This document shows, piece after piece, positions 34,124 through 42,080 of a stretch of 64,000 bases of DNA; positions within the stretch are counted from its first letter, which is position 1, and each line of letters opens with the position of its first letter. Both the position numbers and the translations under genes were made by a program. The notes beneath the pieces were generated by a model. The model ran no database searches. It was not told the DNA's origin and saw nothing but the letters and a program-made list of their open reading frames with translations. The stretch comes from Sulfolobales archaeon (GTDB lineage Archaea; Thermoproteota; Thermoprotei_A; Sulfolobales; NBVN01), in assembly GCA_026413885.1 (NCBI GenBank), contig JAOAKA010000004.1, positions 1 to 64,000 on the forward strand, given 5' to 3'.

Positions 34124-34444
34124 CTACTCTCTAGAGATGAGGGTAGTTGTTGCTAGAATCTCTCTTCTACTCAGTCTAACCCTCTCCTTCATAAAGTCAG
34201 TTAAGCCAGCGGTTTCTAGAGCTTTCAGTACCTCCTCATCACTAGCACTTCTAGATATCTCGACCTTCCTATCTAGTATCTCGATGTGTTTGACGTTAAC
34301 CTTCCTCCTCTTAACTCCCGTAAGGTTCTTAGGACCTGTAACTACGACGAAGTTTTCGTCAACTAAATCTACTATAACAGCTTTTCTACCAGCTTCTCTA
34401 CCAGCTATCTTAACGCAGACCCTACCTACCTCAACCACAGGCAC
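34124..34444 (-). CDS. rpl14e: Ribosomal protein L14e
   Basis: 106 residues. The KOW-type start VVEVGRVCVKIAGREAGRKA, then VIVDLVDENFVVVTGPKNLT and RRKVNVKHIEILDRKVEI, match archaeal L14e. It is a large-subunit protein absent from bacteria. The C-terminal helix (KALETAGLTDFMKERVRLS) is a little longer than in some homologues. It lies upstream of cbf5 on the same strand, an order common in archaea, so it is probably the first gene of that transcript. Confidence 0.92.
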   Translation of the reverse strand: MPVVEVGRVCVKIAGREAGRKAVIVDLVDENFVVVTGPKNLTGVKRRKVNVKHIEILDRKVEISRSASDEEVLKALETAGLTDFMKERVRLSRREILATTTLISRE

Positions 34445-34660
34445 TCAGCACCACCTCTACGGAGTGGGAAAAATAGCTTAAATATTTAACAAACCACTAA
34501 TCCAGGCATTTTGTAGCACATGCGCAATTCTTTTAAACAACTACTACACCCGCAGTAACAACGATCTCGACATTCACATTCGAAACCACTATAGCTATGT
34601 AATACAATACTCTAAAGACACATACAGAAATAGAAACAGATTAAGTAGATGTAGTATCCA

Positions 34661-34816
34661 GTGAAGTCAGCTATGGGAGACAGCGAATACGGCGAGTCTT
34701 GGATAGCTAGCTGTACCGCAGTGCTCAAGGAGATCGAGCTTCTGTCAGTAGGTAGTGTGCCTCAACTCTTTCTAACTACGGAGGCTATCTATATAAGATA
34801 CTGTAAGACACTGTAG
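34661..34816 (+). CDS. Small ORF upstream of the eIF2B-like gene
   Basis: 51 codons from GTG 34661 (or 47 from ATG 34673) to TAG 34816, ending 7 bases before the GTG of the eIF2B-like gene. The product has balanced composition (MGDSEYGESWIASCTAVLKE, then a hydrophobic helix IELLSVGSVPQLFLTTEAIY) and codon use like its neighbours, which supports real coding, but no family is recognised. It may be a small protein translated with the downstream gene or a leader that affects its translation. Confidence 0.45.
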   Translation: MKSAMGDSEYGESWIASCTAVLKEIELLSVGSVPQLFLTTEAIYIRYCKTL

Positions 34817-34823
34817 TCGGAGT

Positions 34824-35840
34824 TTGGTGAATAAAGAGTTGAACTGTGATGAGGCTATCTCATCATATAAGAGAACTATAGAAGAAGTAAGAAACTTCGG
34901 AGTTCTCGGGTCAACAGAGTCAGCAATCAAAATCGTGAGAGCTGTAGCTCACGTTTTCAGTAACTGCCGCCGACAGCAGGTGGTGACTGTCCTTGAACAA
35001 CTGATACGTCTAGCTCTAGAAGCGAGACCTACTTCTCAAGCAGTCCGCAACTTAATGCAGATGTTCTTCGAGAAGCTTTCTCAGAGAGTATCTACACCAT
35101 CTCCCGCAGATATAGATGTAGACTACTTAGTTAGAGAAGTTGAAAAACATGTAGTTAGTGCTAGAGAAACAGCATCTGAGCTAGCTTCTAGAAGGATAGA
35201 AGACGGTGATGTGGTGTTAACACATTCATATAGCACTACGGTACTGAATTCTTTAACTAAAGCCTCAGATCGAGGGCTCGAGCTATCGGTCTACGTAACT
35301 GAGTCAAGACCTGGGGGTGAGGGGAGGCTCACTGCTTCTTACCTCGGGAAGAGGGGTATAAGAACTCTACTAGTTGTTGACTCCGCAGTTAGATACGTAA
35401 TGAAGGATGTCGACAAAGTATTCGTGAGTGCTGAAGCTATAGCGGCGAACGGTGCTGTAGTAAATAAGGTTGGGACCTCCGCTATTGCTCTAGCTGCTAG
35501 AGAAGCTAGAGTTAGAGTGTATGTAGTATCTGGGCTATACAAGTTCGGAAGTGAGACTATCTTCGGAGACTTAATCACTATAGAGGAGGTAGAGAGACCG
35601 GAGTTCGTAGTGCCTTCTGAGAGGATTAGTGAGGTAACTCCTTACTTAGGTAGAAATCTCTACGTTAAAACCCCTCTCTACGATGTCACACCACCTGAGT
35701 ATATAGATGCTATAGTAACTGAGAGAGGACTGATAGCTCCTCAAATAGCTATATATCTAGCTCGAGAACTCGTCGGATGGCCTAAAACACAGAAAACTCT
35801 CGAGTCAACTCTCTCGGAGCTGATGTCTCTATGGAGATAG
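34824..35840 (+). CDS. eIF2B-like protein (R15P-isomerase family) lacking the isomerase active-site residues
   Basis: 338 residues of the eIF2B alpha/beta/delta family: helical N-terminal half, then the Rossmann-like half with VLTHSYSTTV, VYVTESRPGGEG, LLVVDSAVRYVM and AEAIAANGAVVNKVGTSAIA. The isomerase residues are replaced: Ser for the catalytic Cys in the THCHSRA site and Glu for the catalytic Asp in the GADAVAANG site, as in eIF2B-type regulatory subunits. It is therefore more likely a ligand-binding or aIF2-interacting protein than an isomerase. It overlaps the true isomerase gene by 10 bases, so the two proteins may form a mixed complex. Confidence 0.8.
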   Translation: MVNKELNCDEAISSYKRTIEEVRNFGVLGSTESAIKIVRAVAHVFSNCRRQQVVTVLEQLIRLALEARPTSQAVRNLMQMFFEKLSQRVSTPSPADIDVDYLVREVEKHVVSARETASELASRRIEDGDVVLTHSYSTTVLNSLTKASDRGLELSVYVTESRPGGEGRLTASYLGKRGIRTLLVVDSAVRYVMKDVDKVFVSAEAIAANGAVVNKVGTSAIALAAREARVRVYVVSGLYKFGSETIFGDLITIEEVERPEFVVPSERISEVTPYLGRNLYVKTPLYDVTPPEYIDAIVTERGLIAPQIAIYLARELVGWPKTQKTLESTLSELMSLWR

Positions 35841-36820
35841 CTGGCTATAGAATACCGCCTGAAGTAGTTAGAATAAGAGAGGATATTAAGGCAATGAAGA
35901 TCCGTGGCGCCGGCAATATAGCTAGACATGGAGCACAAGCAATAGCTATCGCTGCTGAGAAGTACTCAGGTGTGGACCTCGAAGACTTCAGGAAGTACCT
36001 GAAGACTGTAGCTGATTACGTTAAGTCTGCTAGACCTACAGCGGTATCACTGCCTAACTCGGTATCGTACGTTGTGAGTAGATTAGAGAGAAGCACTCCC
36101 CCATCTGTTAGAGAAGCTATTGAGGTAGTCACTACAGCTGCTAGAGAGTTCATATCTTACTCTGAAAGCGCTGTTAAGCTAATAGCTCAGCTCGGTGCTA
36201 GAAGAATCGAGAGAGGGGACACGATAATGACTCACTGCCACAGTAGGGCCTCGGTTGAAGTAATAATTACAGCCCACAGACAGGGGAAGGTCGAGAGAGT
36301 TTACGTCAAGGAGACTAGACCGATGCTGCAGGGCCTCATAGCTGCTGCTGAACTAGCTAGAGAGGGTGTTGAAGTAGTACTCATACCTGATTCAGCTGTC
36401 AGATACTATATGAAGAGAGTAGATAAAGTAGTAGTTGGAGCTGATGCTGTAGCAGCTAATGGAGCAGTAATCAATAAGATCGGGACATCTCTAGTAGCTC
36501 TAGCAGCTAGAGAAGCAAGAGCTAGAGTCTACATAGCTAGTGAAACCTACAAGTTCAGTCCATACACAGTCGTTGGAGAACTAGTGCCGATAGAGGTAAG
36601 AGAATCAACCGAGGTGGTTGACTCAACGTGGCTAGCTGAGAATCCAGAAGTCACAGTACTTAACCCAGTTTTCGATGCGACACCACCTGAATACGTAGAC
36701 GCCATCATCACGGAGAGAGGAGTTATACCTCCACAGTCAGCCATACTGATATTGATAGAGGAATACGGAGTTACACCAGTCTCCACAGAGCACCCAGCAT
36801 ATTCTCCAGAGCCGGAGTGA
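35831..36820 (+). CDS. Ribose-1,5-bisphosphate isomerase
   Basis: 329 residues. RIREDIKAMKIRGAGNIARHG at the N terminus, THCHSRASVEVI with the catalytic Cys, VKETRPMLQG, and GADAVAANGAVINKIGTS with the catalytic Asp match the archaeal R15P isomerase characterised in Thermococcus. It converts ribose-1,5-bisphosphate to ribulose-1,5-bisphosphate in the AMP/pentose bisphosphate pathway that feeds type III Rubisco. Neither AMP phosphorylase nor Rubisco is in the window, so the pathway is not confirmed here. The start overlaps the eIF2B-like paralogue by 10 bases. Confidence 0.85.
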   Translation: MEIAGYRIPPEVVRIREDIKAMKIRGAGNIARHGAQAIAIAAEKYSGVDLEDFRKYLKTVADYVKSARPTAVSLPNSVSYVVSRLERSTPPSVREAIEVVTTAAREFISYSESAVKLIAQLGARRIERGDTIMTHCHSRASVEVIITAHRQGKVERVYVKETRPMLQGLIAAAELAREGVEVVLIPDSAVRYYMKRVDKVVVGADAVAANGAVINKIGTSLVALAAREARARVYIASETYKFSPYTVVGELVPIEVRESTEVVDSTWLAENPEVTVLNPVFDATPPEYVDAIITERGVIPPQSAILILIEEYGVTPVSTEHPAYSPEPE

Positions 36821-36971
36821 GAAGACGTCGAACACCAGATCTTTGGAGTCTCGTAGAGTGTGATACTATTCTAGCTTTACTTGAAGTAGAGGTGGTAGCT
36901 TTATGTTAGAGGAGACCTAGAGTATTTCCACTCATTTTTATGTAAATAGTTAACGGTTTCTGGGCGGTGAC

Positions 36972-37805
36972 TTGAACTTCCGCGGAGTCTTCGTTGGTAC
37001 TGCCGGTATCCCCAATTCATCGAAGCGTAAGAACACTGTAGACGGTATTAAGCGTGTTGCTGAGTTAAATCTTAACGCTATGGAGTTAGAGTTTGTTAGA
37101 GGTATTAACATAAGTCGTGAGACAGCTGCTAGAGCCCGAGAGGTCGCGAGAGATTTAGGTGTAGTTTTAACAGCTCACGCACCATACTTCATCAACTTGC
37201 TCTCCGATAAGAGTGACGTTAGGAAGGCTTCTATAGAGAGAATAGTGGAGTCAGCTAAAGTAGCATACGTAGCTGGAGCACGGTCAGTAGTCTTCCACTC
37301 TGGATACTACGGGAAGTACGTGTCTGAAGAAGCTATTAAAATCGTTAGAGAGGCTCTGAAACACGTAGTTAGAGTCTTAGAGGATATAGGTGTGAGAATA
37401 TGGGTCAGACCTGAGACTATGGGTGGACTAGCTGAAGTAGGATCTCTAGGGGAGGTACTCTCCATAGTTGAAGGCATCGATATGGCTTTACCGGCAATAG
37501 ATTTCGCACATATCTACGCTAGAAGTATCGGTAGGTTAAATAACTCGGAGAGCTTTAGGAAAGTATTAGAGGAAGTAGAGAGAAGACTTGGTTCTGAGGC
37601 ACTAAAGAACTCCCACATCCATATGTCTGGAATAGAGTATGGAGAGAGAGGTGAGAGAGCCCACCTAAACTTCGATGAATCTGGATTTAACTGGGTAGCA
37701 GCTGTAGAAGCAGTGAGAGACTTCAAGGTCGAGGGAGTAATCATATCTGAATCACCTAACCTGGAGGAAGACGCGATGAAGATCCTCTCCATACTTAAGA
37801 TGTAG
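36972..37805 (+). CDS. Endonuclease IV-like TIM-barrel protein
   Basis: 277 residues with the xylose-isomerase-like TIM barrel of the AP endonuclease 2 family: LTAHAPYFINL, ARSVVFHSGYYGKY, VRPETMGGLAEVGSL, ALPAIDFAHIYAR, and NSHIHMSGIEYG, which together give the His/Glu/Asp trinuclear metal site (H, H, E, D, H, H). The size agrees with endonuclease IV (about 280). It would cut DNA at abasic sites, although archaeal members of this group have not all been shown to do so. The start is TTG 36972. Confidence 0.8.
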   Translation: MNFRGVFVGTAGIPNSSKRKNTVDGIKRVAELNLNAMELEFVRGINISRETAARAREVARDLGVVLTAHAPYFINLLSDKSDVRKASIERIVESAKVAYVAGARSVVFHSGYYGKYVSEEAIKIVREALKHVVRVLEDIGVRIWVRPETMGGLAEVGSLGEVLSIVEGIDMALPAIDFAHIYARSIGRLNNSESFRKVLEEVERRLGSEALKNSHIHMSGIEYGERGERAHLNFDESGFNWVAAVEAVRDFKVEGVIISESPNLEEDAMKILSILKM

Positions 37806-37856
37806 CTGACTACCGGTTTAAAGACATTCCTTCAACTTTGAGCACTGAGCTCTAAG

Positions 37857-39509
37857 CTAACTACCCTGATCTACCCCAGTTTCTAATTCACTTACCACTG
37901 AGAAGTCTTTTCTCTTCTTCGAATGAATCTCTTCAGCCGTTCCTCTAGTGACTACTTCGTAGAGCTTCGCGACTTTGCCTGGAGTAGGTCTAAGTAGGCG
38001 ACCCAGTCTCTGCACGAACTGCCTCGGCGATGAAGTTCCAGCAACTAAGATACCTACACTTGCGTCAGGTATATCTAGTCCTTCGTCTCCAACAGTAGTA
38101 ACTACTAGAATTCCCTCTCTACCTTCTTTAAATGTCCTCAGTATCTCCTCTCTTTTAGATGCTTCTGTTTCACCGGTTAGGAGTAGGCCTCCGACTTCTC
38201 TAGCTATCTCTCGAGCTAAGTCCACGTAGTGAGCGAAGACAATGATCTTAGACCCACTCTCTTTTTCAACGATCTCTCTGACTTTCTCTACCTTAGATTT
38301 ACTCGTCTGAACTATCTTCCTCATCTCTGTAACTAACTTGAGGGCTTCGATAGCTCTCTCATCCCCCTTTCTAGCAGCTTCGAGAATCTCCTCAAACTTC
38401 ACGTCACCGACCAAGTTCTTGAACTTCTTCTTAAGCTCTAGGTACTTCCTCTTTTCATCTGGTTTAAGACCGACTTTAACGGTCACTATCTCGTGTCGAG
38501 CTAGATATCCTGCTTCTGCGAGTTCTATAGGTGATTTATAGTAGACTACCCCACCCATTAGTGGGAACAGTTCGATGTGTCTTCCATCTTCTCTATAAGG
38601 AGTTGCTGAGAGCCCCAGTCTTTTAGGTGCTGGCGATCCGAGTGCTATACGCTTAAACTTATCTGCTGGTAGGTGGTGAACTTCATCTATTACTAGAAGA
38701 CTGAAGTAGGGAGTTAGCTTACTCATATATCTAAATGCGGATTGATACGTAGCTATGGTGATAGGTGCTATTCTCTTCTGCTCGGAGTAGTAGAAGCCCA
38801 CGAACTCTAGAGGTATGGTGGAGGTTTTAGCTATTTCTTCGTACCACTGCTTTACGTGGTCCTTAGTTATAACGACTATCAGTGTTCTCTCCTTAGCCTC
38901 CACGATAGCCGCTATAGCTATTAGAGTTTTACCGGAACCCGTTGGGAGAGCCACTATACCTCTACACCCGTTTTTCACCCACCTCTCTAGAGACTCTCTC
39001 TGATAGTCTCTGAGAGAAACCTTTAGATCTGCTGGAATATCTAGTTTAACTCTACTCAAAAACCCGGTTCTATCAACAACAGCTACACCACGTCTTCTAA
39101 GCACCTCCACGAAATTTGTGTAGTACATAGGGTGTAGTAGAAAGACTCTTCCATCGCGGAAGTATCTAGGCTTGAACTCCGAGAGGGCTTCTCTCAATTC
39201 ATCACTTAAGAAGAAATTGAATTTAACGTACACATAGTTCGATTGATAACTTAATTCAGCTATTCTCCCAGATCTCTGGAGTAAGTCCCTCAGGTATCCC
39301 TCATCAAATTCAGCTTCGATATCTGTGAGAAAAGCTACTACATCTTCTAAATCCTCTCCCTCACGCATAATCTTAGCTAGGTTCAACTTGAAGATAGAGC
39401 ATCTCTCACTGCGACCAATGTAGTCAGCATACTTCAATATCTCTTTAAACTCTTCTTCAGATAGCCATCTACATACACGCACTTCTAGAGATTTCAATCT
39501 ATTTACCAC
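37857..39509 (-). CDS. xpb: XPB/Rad25-type DNA helicase
   Basis: 550 residues. An N-terminal damage-recognition-like region (1-150) precedes the helicase core: Walker A ALPTGSGKT (187-195), DEVHH (275-279), SATP with the RED motif characteristic of XPB in YREDGR (RED at 306-308), and motif VI QRLGRLLRP. It lacks the Bax1 nuclease partner gene that often follows archaeal xpb. It is a 3'-5' superfamily 2 helicase implicated in repair. The 115-residue membrane protein gene sits 25 bases upstream, so they share a promoter. Confidence 0.9.
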   Translation of the reverse strand: MVNRLKSLEVRVCRWLSEEEFKEILKYADYIGRSERCSIFKLNLAKIMREGEDLEDVVAFLTDIEAEFDEGYLRDLLQRSGRIAELSYQSNYVYVKFNFFLSDELREALSEFKPRYFRDGRVFLLHPMYYTNFVEVLRRRGVAVVDRTGFLSRVKLDIPADLKVSLRDYQRESLERWVKNGCRGIVALPTGSGKTLIAIAAIVEAKERTLIVVITKDHVKQWYEEIAKTSTIPLEFVGFYYSEQKRIAPITIATYQSAFRYMSKLTPYFSLLVIDEVHHLPADKFKRIALGSPAPKRLGLSATPYREDGRHIELFPLMGGVVYYKSPIELAEAGYLARHEIVTVKVGLKPDEKRKYLELKKKFKNLVGDVKFEEILEAARKGDERAIEALKLVTEMRKIVQTSKSKVEKVREIVEKESGSKIIVFAHYVDLAREIAREVGGLLLTGETEASKREEILRTFKEGREGILVVTTVGDEGLDIPDASVGILVAGTSSPRQFVQRLGRLLRPTPGKVAKLYEVVTRGTAEEIHSKKRKDFSVVSELETGVDQGS

Positions 39510-39534
39510 TAAACCATGTGTACGAGAATTTAAT

Positions 39535-39882
39535 TTAACTACTCAACTCCTCCGCAGCAGAGTTTTTTGCTATTATATCGCCATCACTAAGTAGCACTAG
39601 AGGCTCTTCGATTTCGACTTCAGTGCTAGTATCTACAGTAGTCTTTAGTACGACTGTTAGTATTAGGTAGTCACCTACCTTACTGACCTTAACCTTTCTA
39701 ACTATACTGCGAGTTAGTATATCAGGTAGAACTTCACCATGTTTCAATGATTTCACAGTGTTGTTAGACTTTCTAGCTGCGCTAAGTAGTCTGAAGGACA
39801 GTAGTCTACCTAGACTCGCAGTAACTGCTAATACGGCTAGTAGCAATAGCGCTAATACTGACGTGTAATCCAGTTCTAACAC
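39535..39882 (-). CDS. Membrane-anchored small protein, function unknown
   Basis: 115 residues, not recognised. A single N-terminal span (residues about 8-26, SVLALLLLAVLAVTASLG) is followed by a basic linker (RLLSAARKSNNTVKSLKHGE) and a beta-rich soluble part with Val/Thr strands. It is upstream of the XPB helicase gene on the same strand (25-base gap) and divergent from alba. The positive-inside rule suggests that the soluble part is cytoplasmic. No function can be given. Confidence 0.55.
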   Translation of the reverse strand: MLELDYTSVLALLLLAVLAVTASLGRLLSFRLLSAARKSNNTVKSLKHGEVLPDILTRSIVRKVKVSKVGDYLILTVVLKTTVDTSTEVEIEEPLVLLSDGDIIAKNSAAEELSS

Positions 39883-39971
39883 CGAGTGAGCTACTCTAGA
39901 ACATGACTACTTTAAAGCTGTAAGCAAAATAAAGTAGATTGTCTACTCTCAGTAGCTGCCTATAACGGCGG

Positions 39972-39989
39972 TGCTACCATGAGGTAGCA
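39972..39989. promoter_or_regulatory. Palindrome upstream of the alba TATA box
   Basis: The arms tgctacc (39972-39978) and ggtagca (39983-39989) are perfect inverted copies around atga. The site lies between two divergent transcripts (the membrane protein/XPB pair and alba) and ends about 5 bases before the alba TATA element. A dimeric transcription factor could bind here to control either side. Confidence 0.4.
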
Positions 39990-39993
39990 GAAA

Positions 39994-40002
39994 AGCTTAT
40001 AA
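39994..40002 (+). promoter_or_regulatory. TATA box of alba
   Basis: The element gcttataag (39994-40002), preceded by a purine-rich aaaa stretch of BRE type, sits about 45 bases before ATG 40045. Transcription should start near 40024, leaving a short leader with aggtgg (40034-40039) as ribosome-binding site. Confidence 0.5.
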
Positions 40003-40044
40003 GGTAATGTTTATTTAACATGTGAAACAAAACAGGTGGTATAG

Positions 40045-40338
40045 ATGAGTGGTCCAACACCCGCAGCTACAAACGTAATCCTAGTAGGAAAGAAGCCGGT
40101 AATGAACTACGTAATGGCTACTCTAACTCTACTGCACCAGGGAGTGCCGGAGATAGTGATTAAGGCTAGAGGTAGAGCTATCAGCAAGGCTGTTGATGCA
40201 GTGGAGATAGTGAGAAGCAGGTTCCTACCCGACAGAGTAGAAATTAGAGATATAAGAATCGGAAGCCAGGTACTATCTACTAGCGAAGGCAGACAGTCTA
40301 GAGTATCTACTATCGAGATAGTACTAGCGCGAAGGTAA
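40045..40338 (+). CDS. alba: Alba, chromatin and RNA-binding protein
   Basis: 97 residues, normal for Alba. The sequence [20 protein letters not shown] with the Lys pair that binds nucleic acid, [20 protein letters not shown] and [10 protein letters not shown] then [10 protein letters not shown] are all diagnostic. It is a small dimeric protein that coats DNA and RNA, regulated by lysine acetylation in some species. It has a strong-looking promoter. The hexulose-phosphate synthase gene starts 45 bases after its stop. Confidence 0.96.
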   Translation: MSGPTPAATNVILVGKKPVMNYVMATLTLLHQGVPEIVIKARGRAISKAVDAVEIVRSRFLPDRVEIRDIRIGSQVLSTSEGRQSRVSTIEIVLARR

Positions 40339-40382
40339 GACCTACACGACTCTCTAGTCGTAAAGCTAAGCAGTGTTTTTAG

Positions 40383-41060
40383 ATGAAGATAGGAGACCTA
40401 AAGCTCCCCGCACTCCAAGTCGCACTCGACTTCACCTCGATGGAGGAAGCTCTCCGAATCCTATCTGAGATATACGACTTAGAGCTTGGAGTAGTTGAGG
40501 TTGGGACACCCCTCATTAAATCTCAAGGAATGAGGTCTGTTGTCGAGATAAGGAATTTCGTTAGAGAGACTCCAGTTCTCGCAGACACTAAGACTGTTGA
40601 TGTTGGTGCTCTAGAAGCGGAACTAGCTATAAGAAGTGGAGCAGACTTCATGACTACTCTAGCACTAGCTGATGATGTCGTTATCGAGTCTGCGTTGAGA
40701 GCTTCGAGGAGTCTTGGTGGTGATGTTGTTGTTGACTTCATAGGGTTTAGAGGAGATATCTTAGCTAGAGCGCGAGAACTAGCTAGCATCGGAGTACGAG
40801 CAGTGAACATTCACGTAGGTATAGATGTACAGAGGTCTCTCGGACTTACTGCTGCTAGTTTACGTGATATGGTGAGACGTCTCTCACTAGAAGTAGGCGA
40901 TCTAGTCATATCTGTAAGTGGTGGTATCAGACCGGGGGACATACCCGCACTTCTAGATTCTGGAGCACGTATCATCGTAGTTGGAGGAGCAATAACTAAA
41001 TCTCCAAGTCCGAGGAAGGTAGCTGAAGCATGTTTGAAAGCTCTCAAGCACTCTCTCTGA
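40383..41060 (+). CDS. hps: 3-Hexulose-6-phosphate synthase (OMPDC-like barrel)
   Basis: 225 residues. QVALDFTSMEEAL, VVEVGTPLIKSQG, ADTKTVDVGALEAELA (the D-x-K-x-x-D signature of the orotidine decarboxylase/HPS superfamily) and NIHVGIDVQRSLG, then VSGGIRPGDIP, identify it as HPS rather than OMP decarboxylase. In archaea lacking transketolase it runs in reverse, converting hexulose-6-phosphate to ribulose-5-phosphate plus formaldehyde to make ribose. The partner isomerase (PHI) is not fused or adjacent. It lies 45 bases after alba. Confidence 0.85.
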   Translation: MKIGDLKLPALQVALDFTSMEEALRILSEIYDLELGVVEVGTPLIKSQGMRSVVEIRNFVRETPVLADTKTVDVGALEAELAIRSGADFMTTLALADDVVIESALRASRSLGGDVVVDFIGFRGDILARARELASIGVRAVNIHVGIDVQRSLGLTAASLRDMVRRLSLEVGDLVISVSGGIRPGDIPALLDSGARIIVVGGAITKSPSPRKVAEACLKALKHSL

Positions 41061-41129
41061 ATTCGCTGACTACGGTAGGTATTTCTCCACTTAGTCTACA
41101 AATATATTCCTAGTTAGTTACATCTCTGG

Positions 41130-41462
41130 GTGTGTTTGAGTATGACTAGACTAACTAAGCTAATACTAGTAACAGCAGACCACCACCCACTCCATAAGTA
41201 CTTTAAAGAGATAGCTGAAGAGTTAAGTAAGAAGTACGGAGTTCCTCTAGAGATTAGAGTTGAAGATTACTTATTCTTAATAGAGCATGGAGATACCGAT
41301 GAATACGGAATGGCGTGGATACCTCAGATACTAGCTGAACTAGACTCTGGAGAAATATTTAAAGTGCTGACTAAGCCTATTCTAGACTCTATGGGTAATA
41401 TTAGCAAGGAAAACGATGTCAACGCTTCAATTAAGAGCATAGAGAGTGCTATCCCTAAGTAA
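41130..41462 (+). CDS. Small soluble protein, function unknown
   Basis: 110 residues from GTG 41130, or 106 from ATG 41142, which gives a cleaner N terminus (MTRLTKLILVTADHHPLHKY). The alternating strand/helix pattern (LILVTADHHP, then FKEIAEELSKKYGVPLEIRV) suggests a small alpha/beta fold resembling thioredoxin-like or ACT-like domains, but there is no catalytic motif that I recognise. A TATA-like acaaatatatt precedes it near 41098-41108. It is convergent with the nitroreductase gene. Confidence 0.55.
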   Translation: MCLSMTRLTKLILVTADHHPLHKYFKEIAEELSKKYGVPLEIRVEDYLFLIEHGDTDEYGMAWIPQILAELDSGEIFKVLTKPILDSMGNISKENDVNASIKSIESAIPK

Positions 41463-41482
41463 GTTAAAAGTGGTGTTTGAGC

Positions 41483-42022
41483 TTAAGTAGAGTACTTATT
41501 TCCATATTTATCTAGGTATACTATCTCCTCGAGAGGCTTTCTCGGTCTAGGCTGAGGTTTCTCAGCTGGGTAGCCCAGAGCTAGTATAGCTATAGGAACG
41601 TAGTTCTCTGGAAGCTCCAGAGTCTTCTGGATCTCCTCAATATTTCTAAGAGTTTGAATCCAGACGGTGCCGAGGCCCAGTGCGTGTGCTACAAGCATAA
41701 CGTACACTGCGGCGTTAGCGCAGTCGACTTGATATGAAAATGGAGATGTATTCTTATCGCATGCTACGACAATTCCGATAGGTGCTCTTAGAAGTGGTAT
41801 TGACCCTGCGTGAATACCGGCTAGCTTTTCCTTTATCTTACCATCTTTTACTACAACAAAGATCCAGGGCTGTCTATTACCAGCACTCGGGGCGTACCTA
41901 GACGCATTCAATATCTTCAGTACGACGTCATCTGGAACAGACTCCAACTTAAACTGTCTTATACTTCTTCTTGTAAGTAGAAACTCCAGTATATCTTCAC
42001 TTCTACAGCTCAATGCTATCAC
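41483..42022 (-). CDS. Nitroreductase-family FMN oxidoreductase
   Basis: 179 residues. The start LLTRRSIRQFKLESVPDDVV with the FMN-binding Arg-Arg/Ser-Arg, the middle ASRYAPSAGNRQPWIFVVV and the end LGLGTVWIQTL with ALGYPAEKP match the nitroreductase fold. Proteins of this type are FMN dimers that reduce quinones, nitro compounds or flavins with NAD(P)H; the natural substrate is not clear from sequence. It is convergent with the small protein gene and divergent from deoxyhypusine synthase. Confidence 0.88.
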   Translation of the reverse strand: MIALSCRSEDILEFLLTRRSIRQFKLESVPDDVVLKILNASRYAPSAGNRQPWIFVVVKDGKIKEKLAGIHAGSIPLLRAPIGIVVACDKNTSPFSYQVDCANAAVYVMLVAHALGLGTVWIQTLRNIEEIQKTLELPENYVPIAILALGYPAEKPQPRPRKPLEEIVYLDKYGNKYST

Positions 42023-42080
42023 ATATAGATTAGGTGGGTGAGCATTTAAAACTACTGATCACTAGCTATAGTGATATAAA

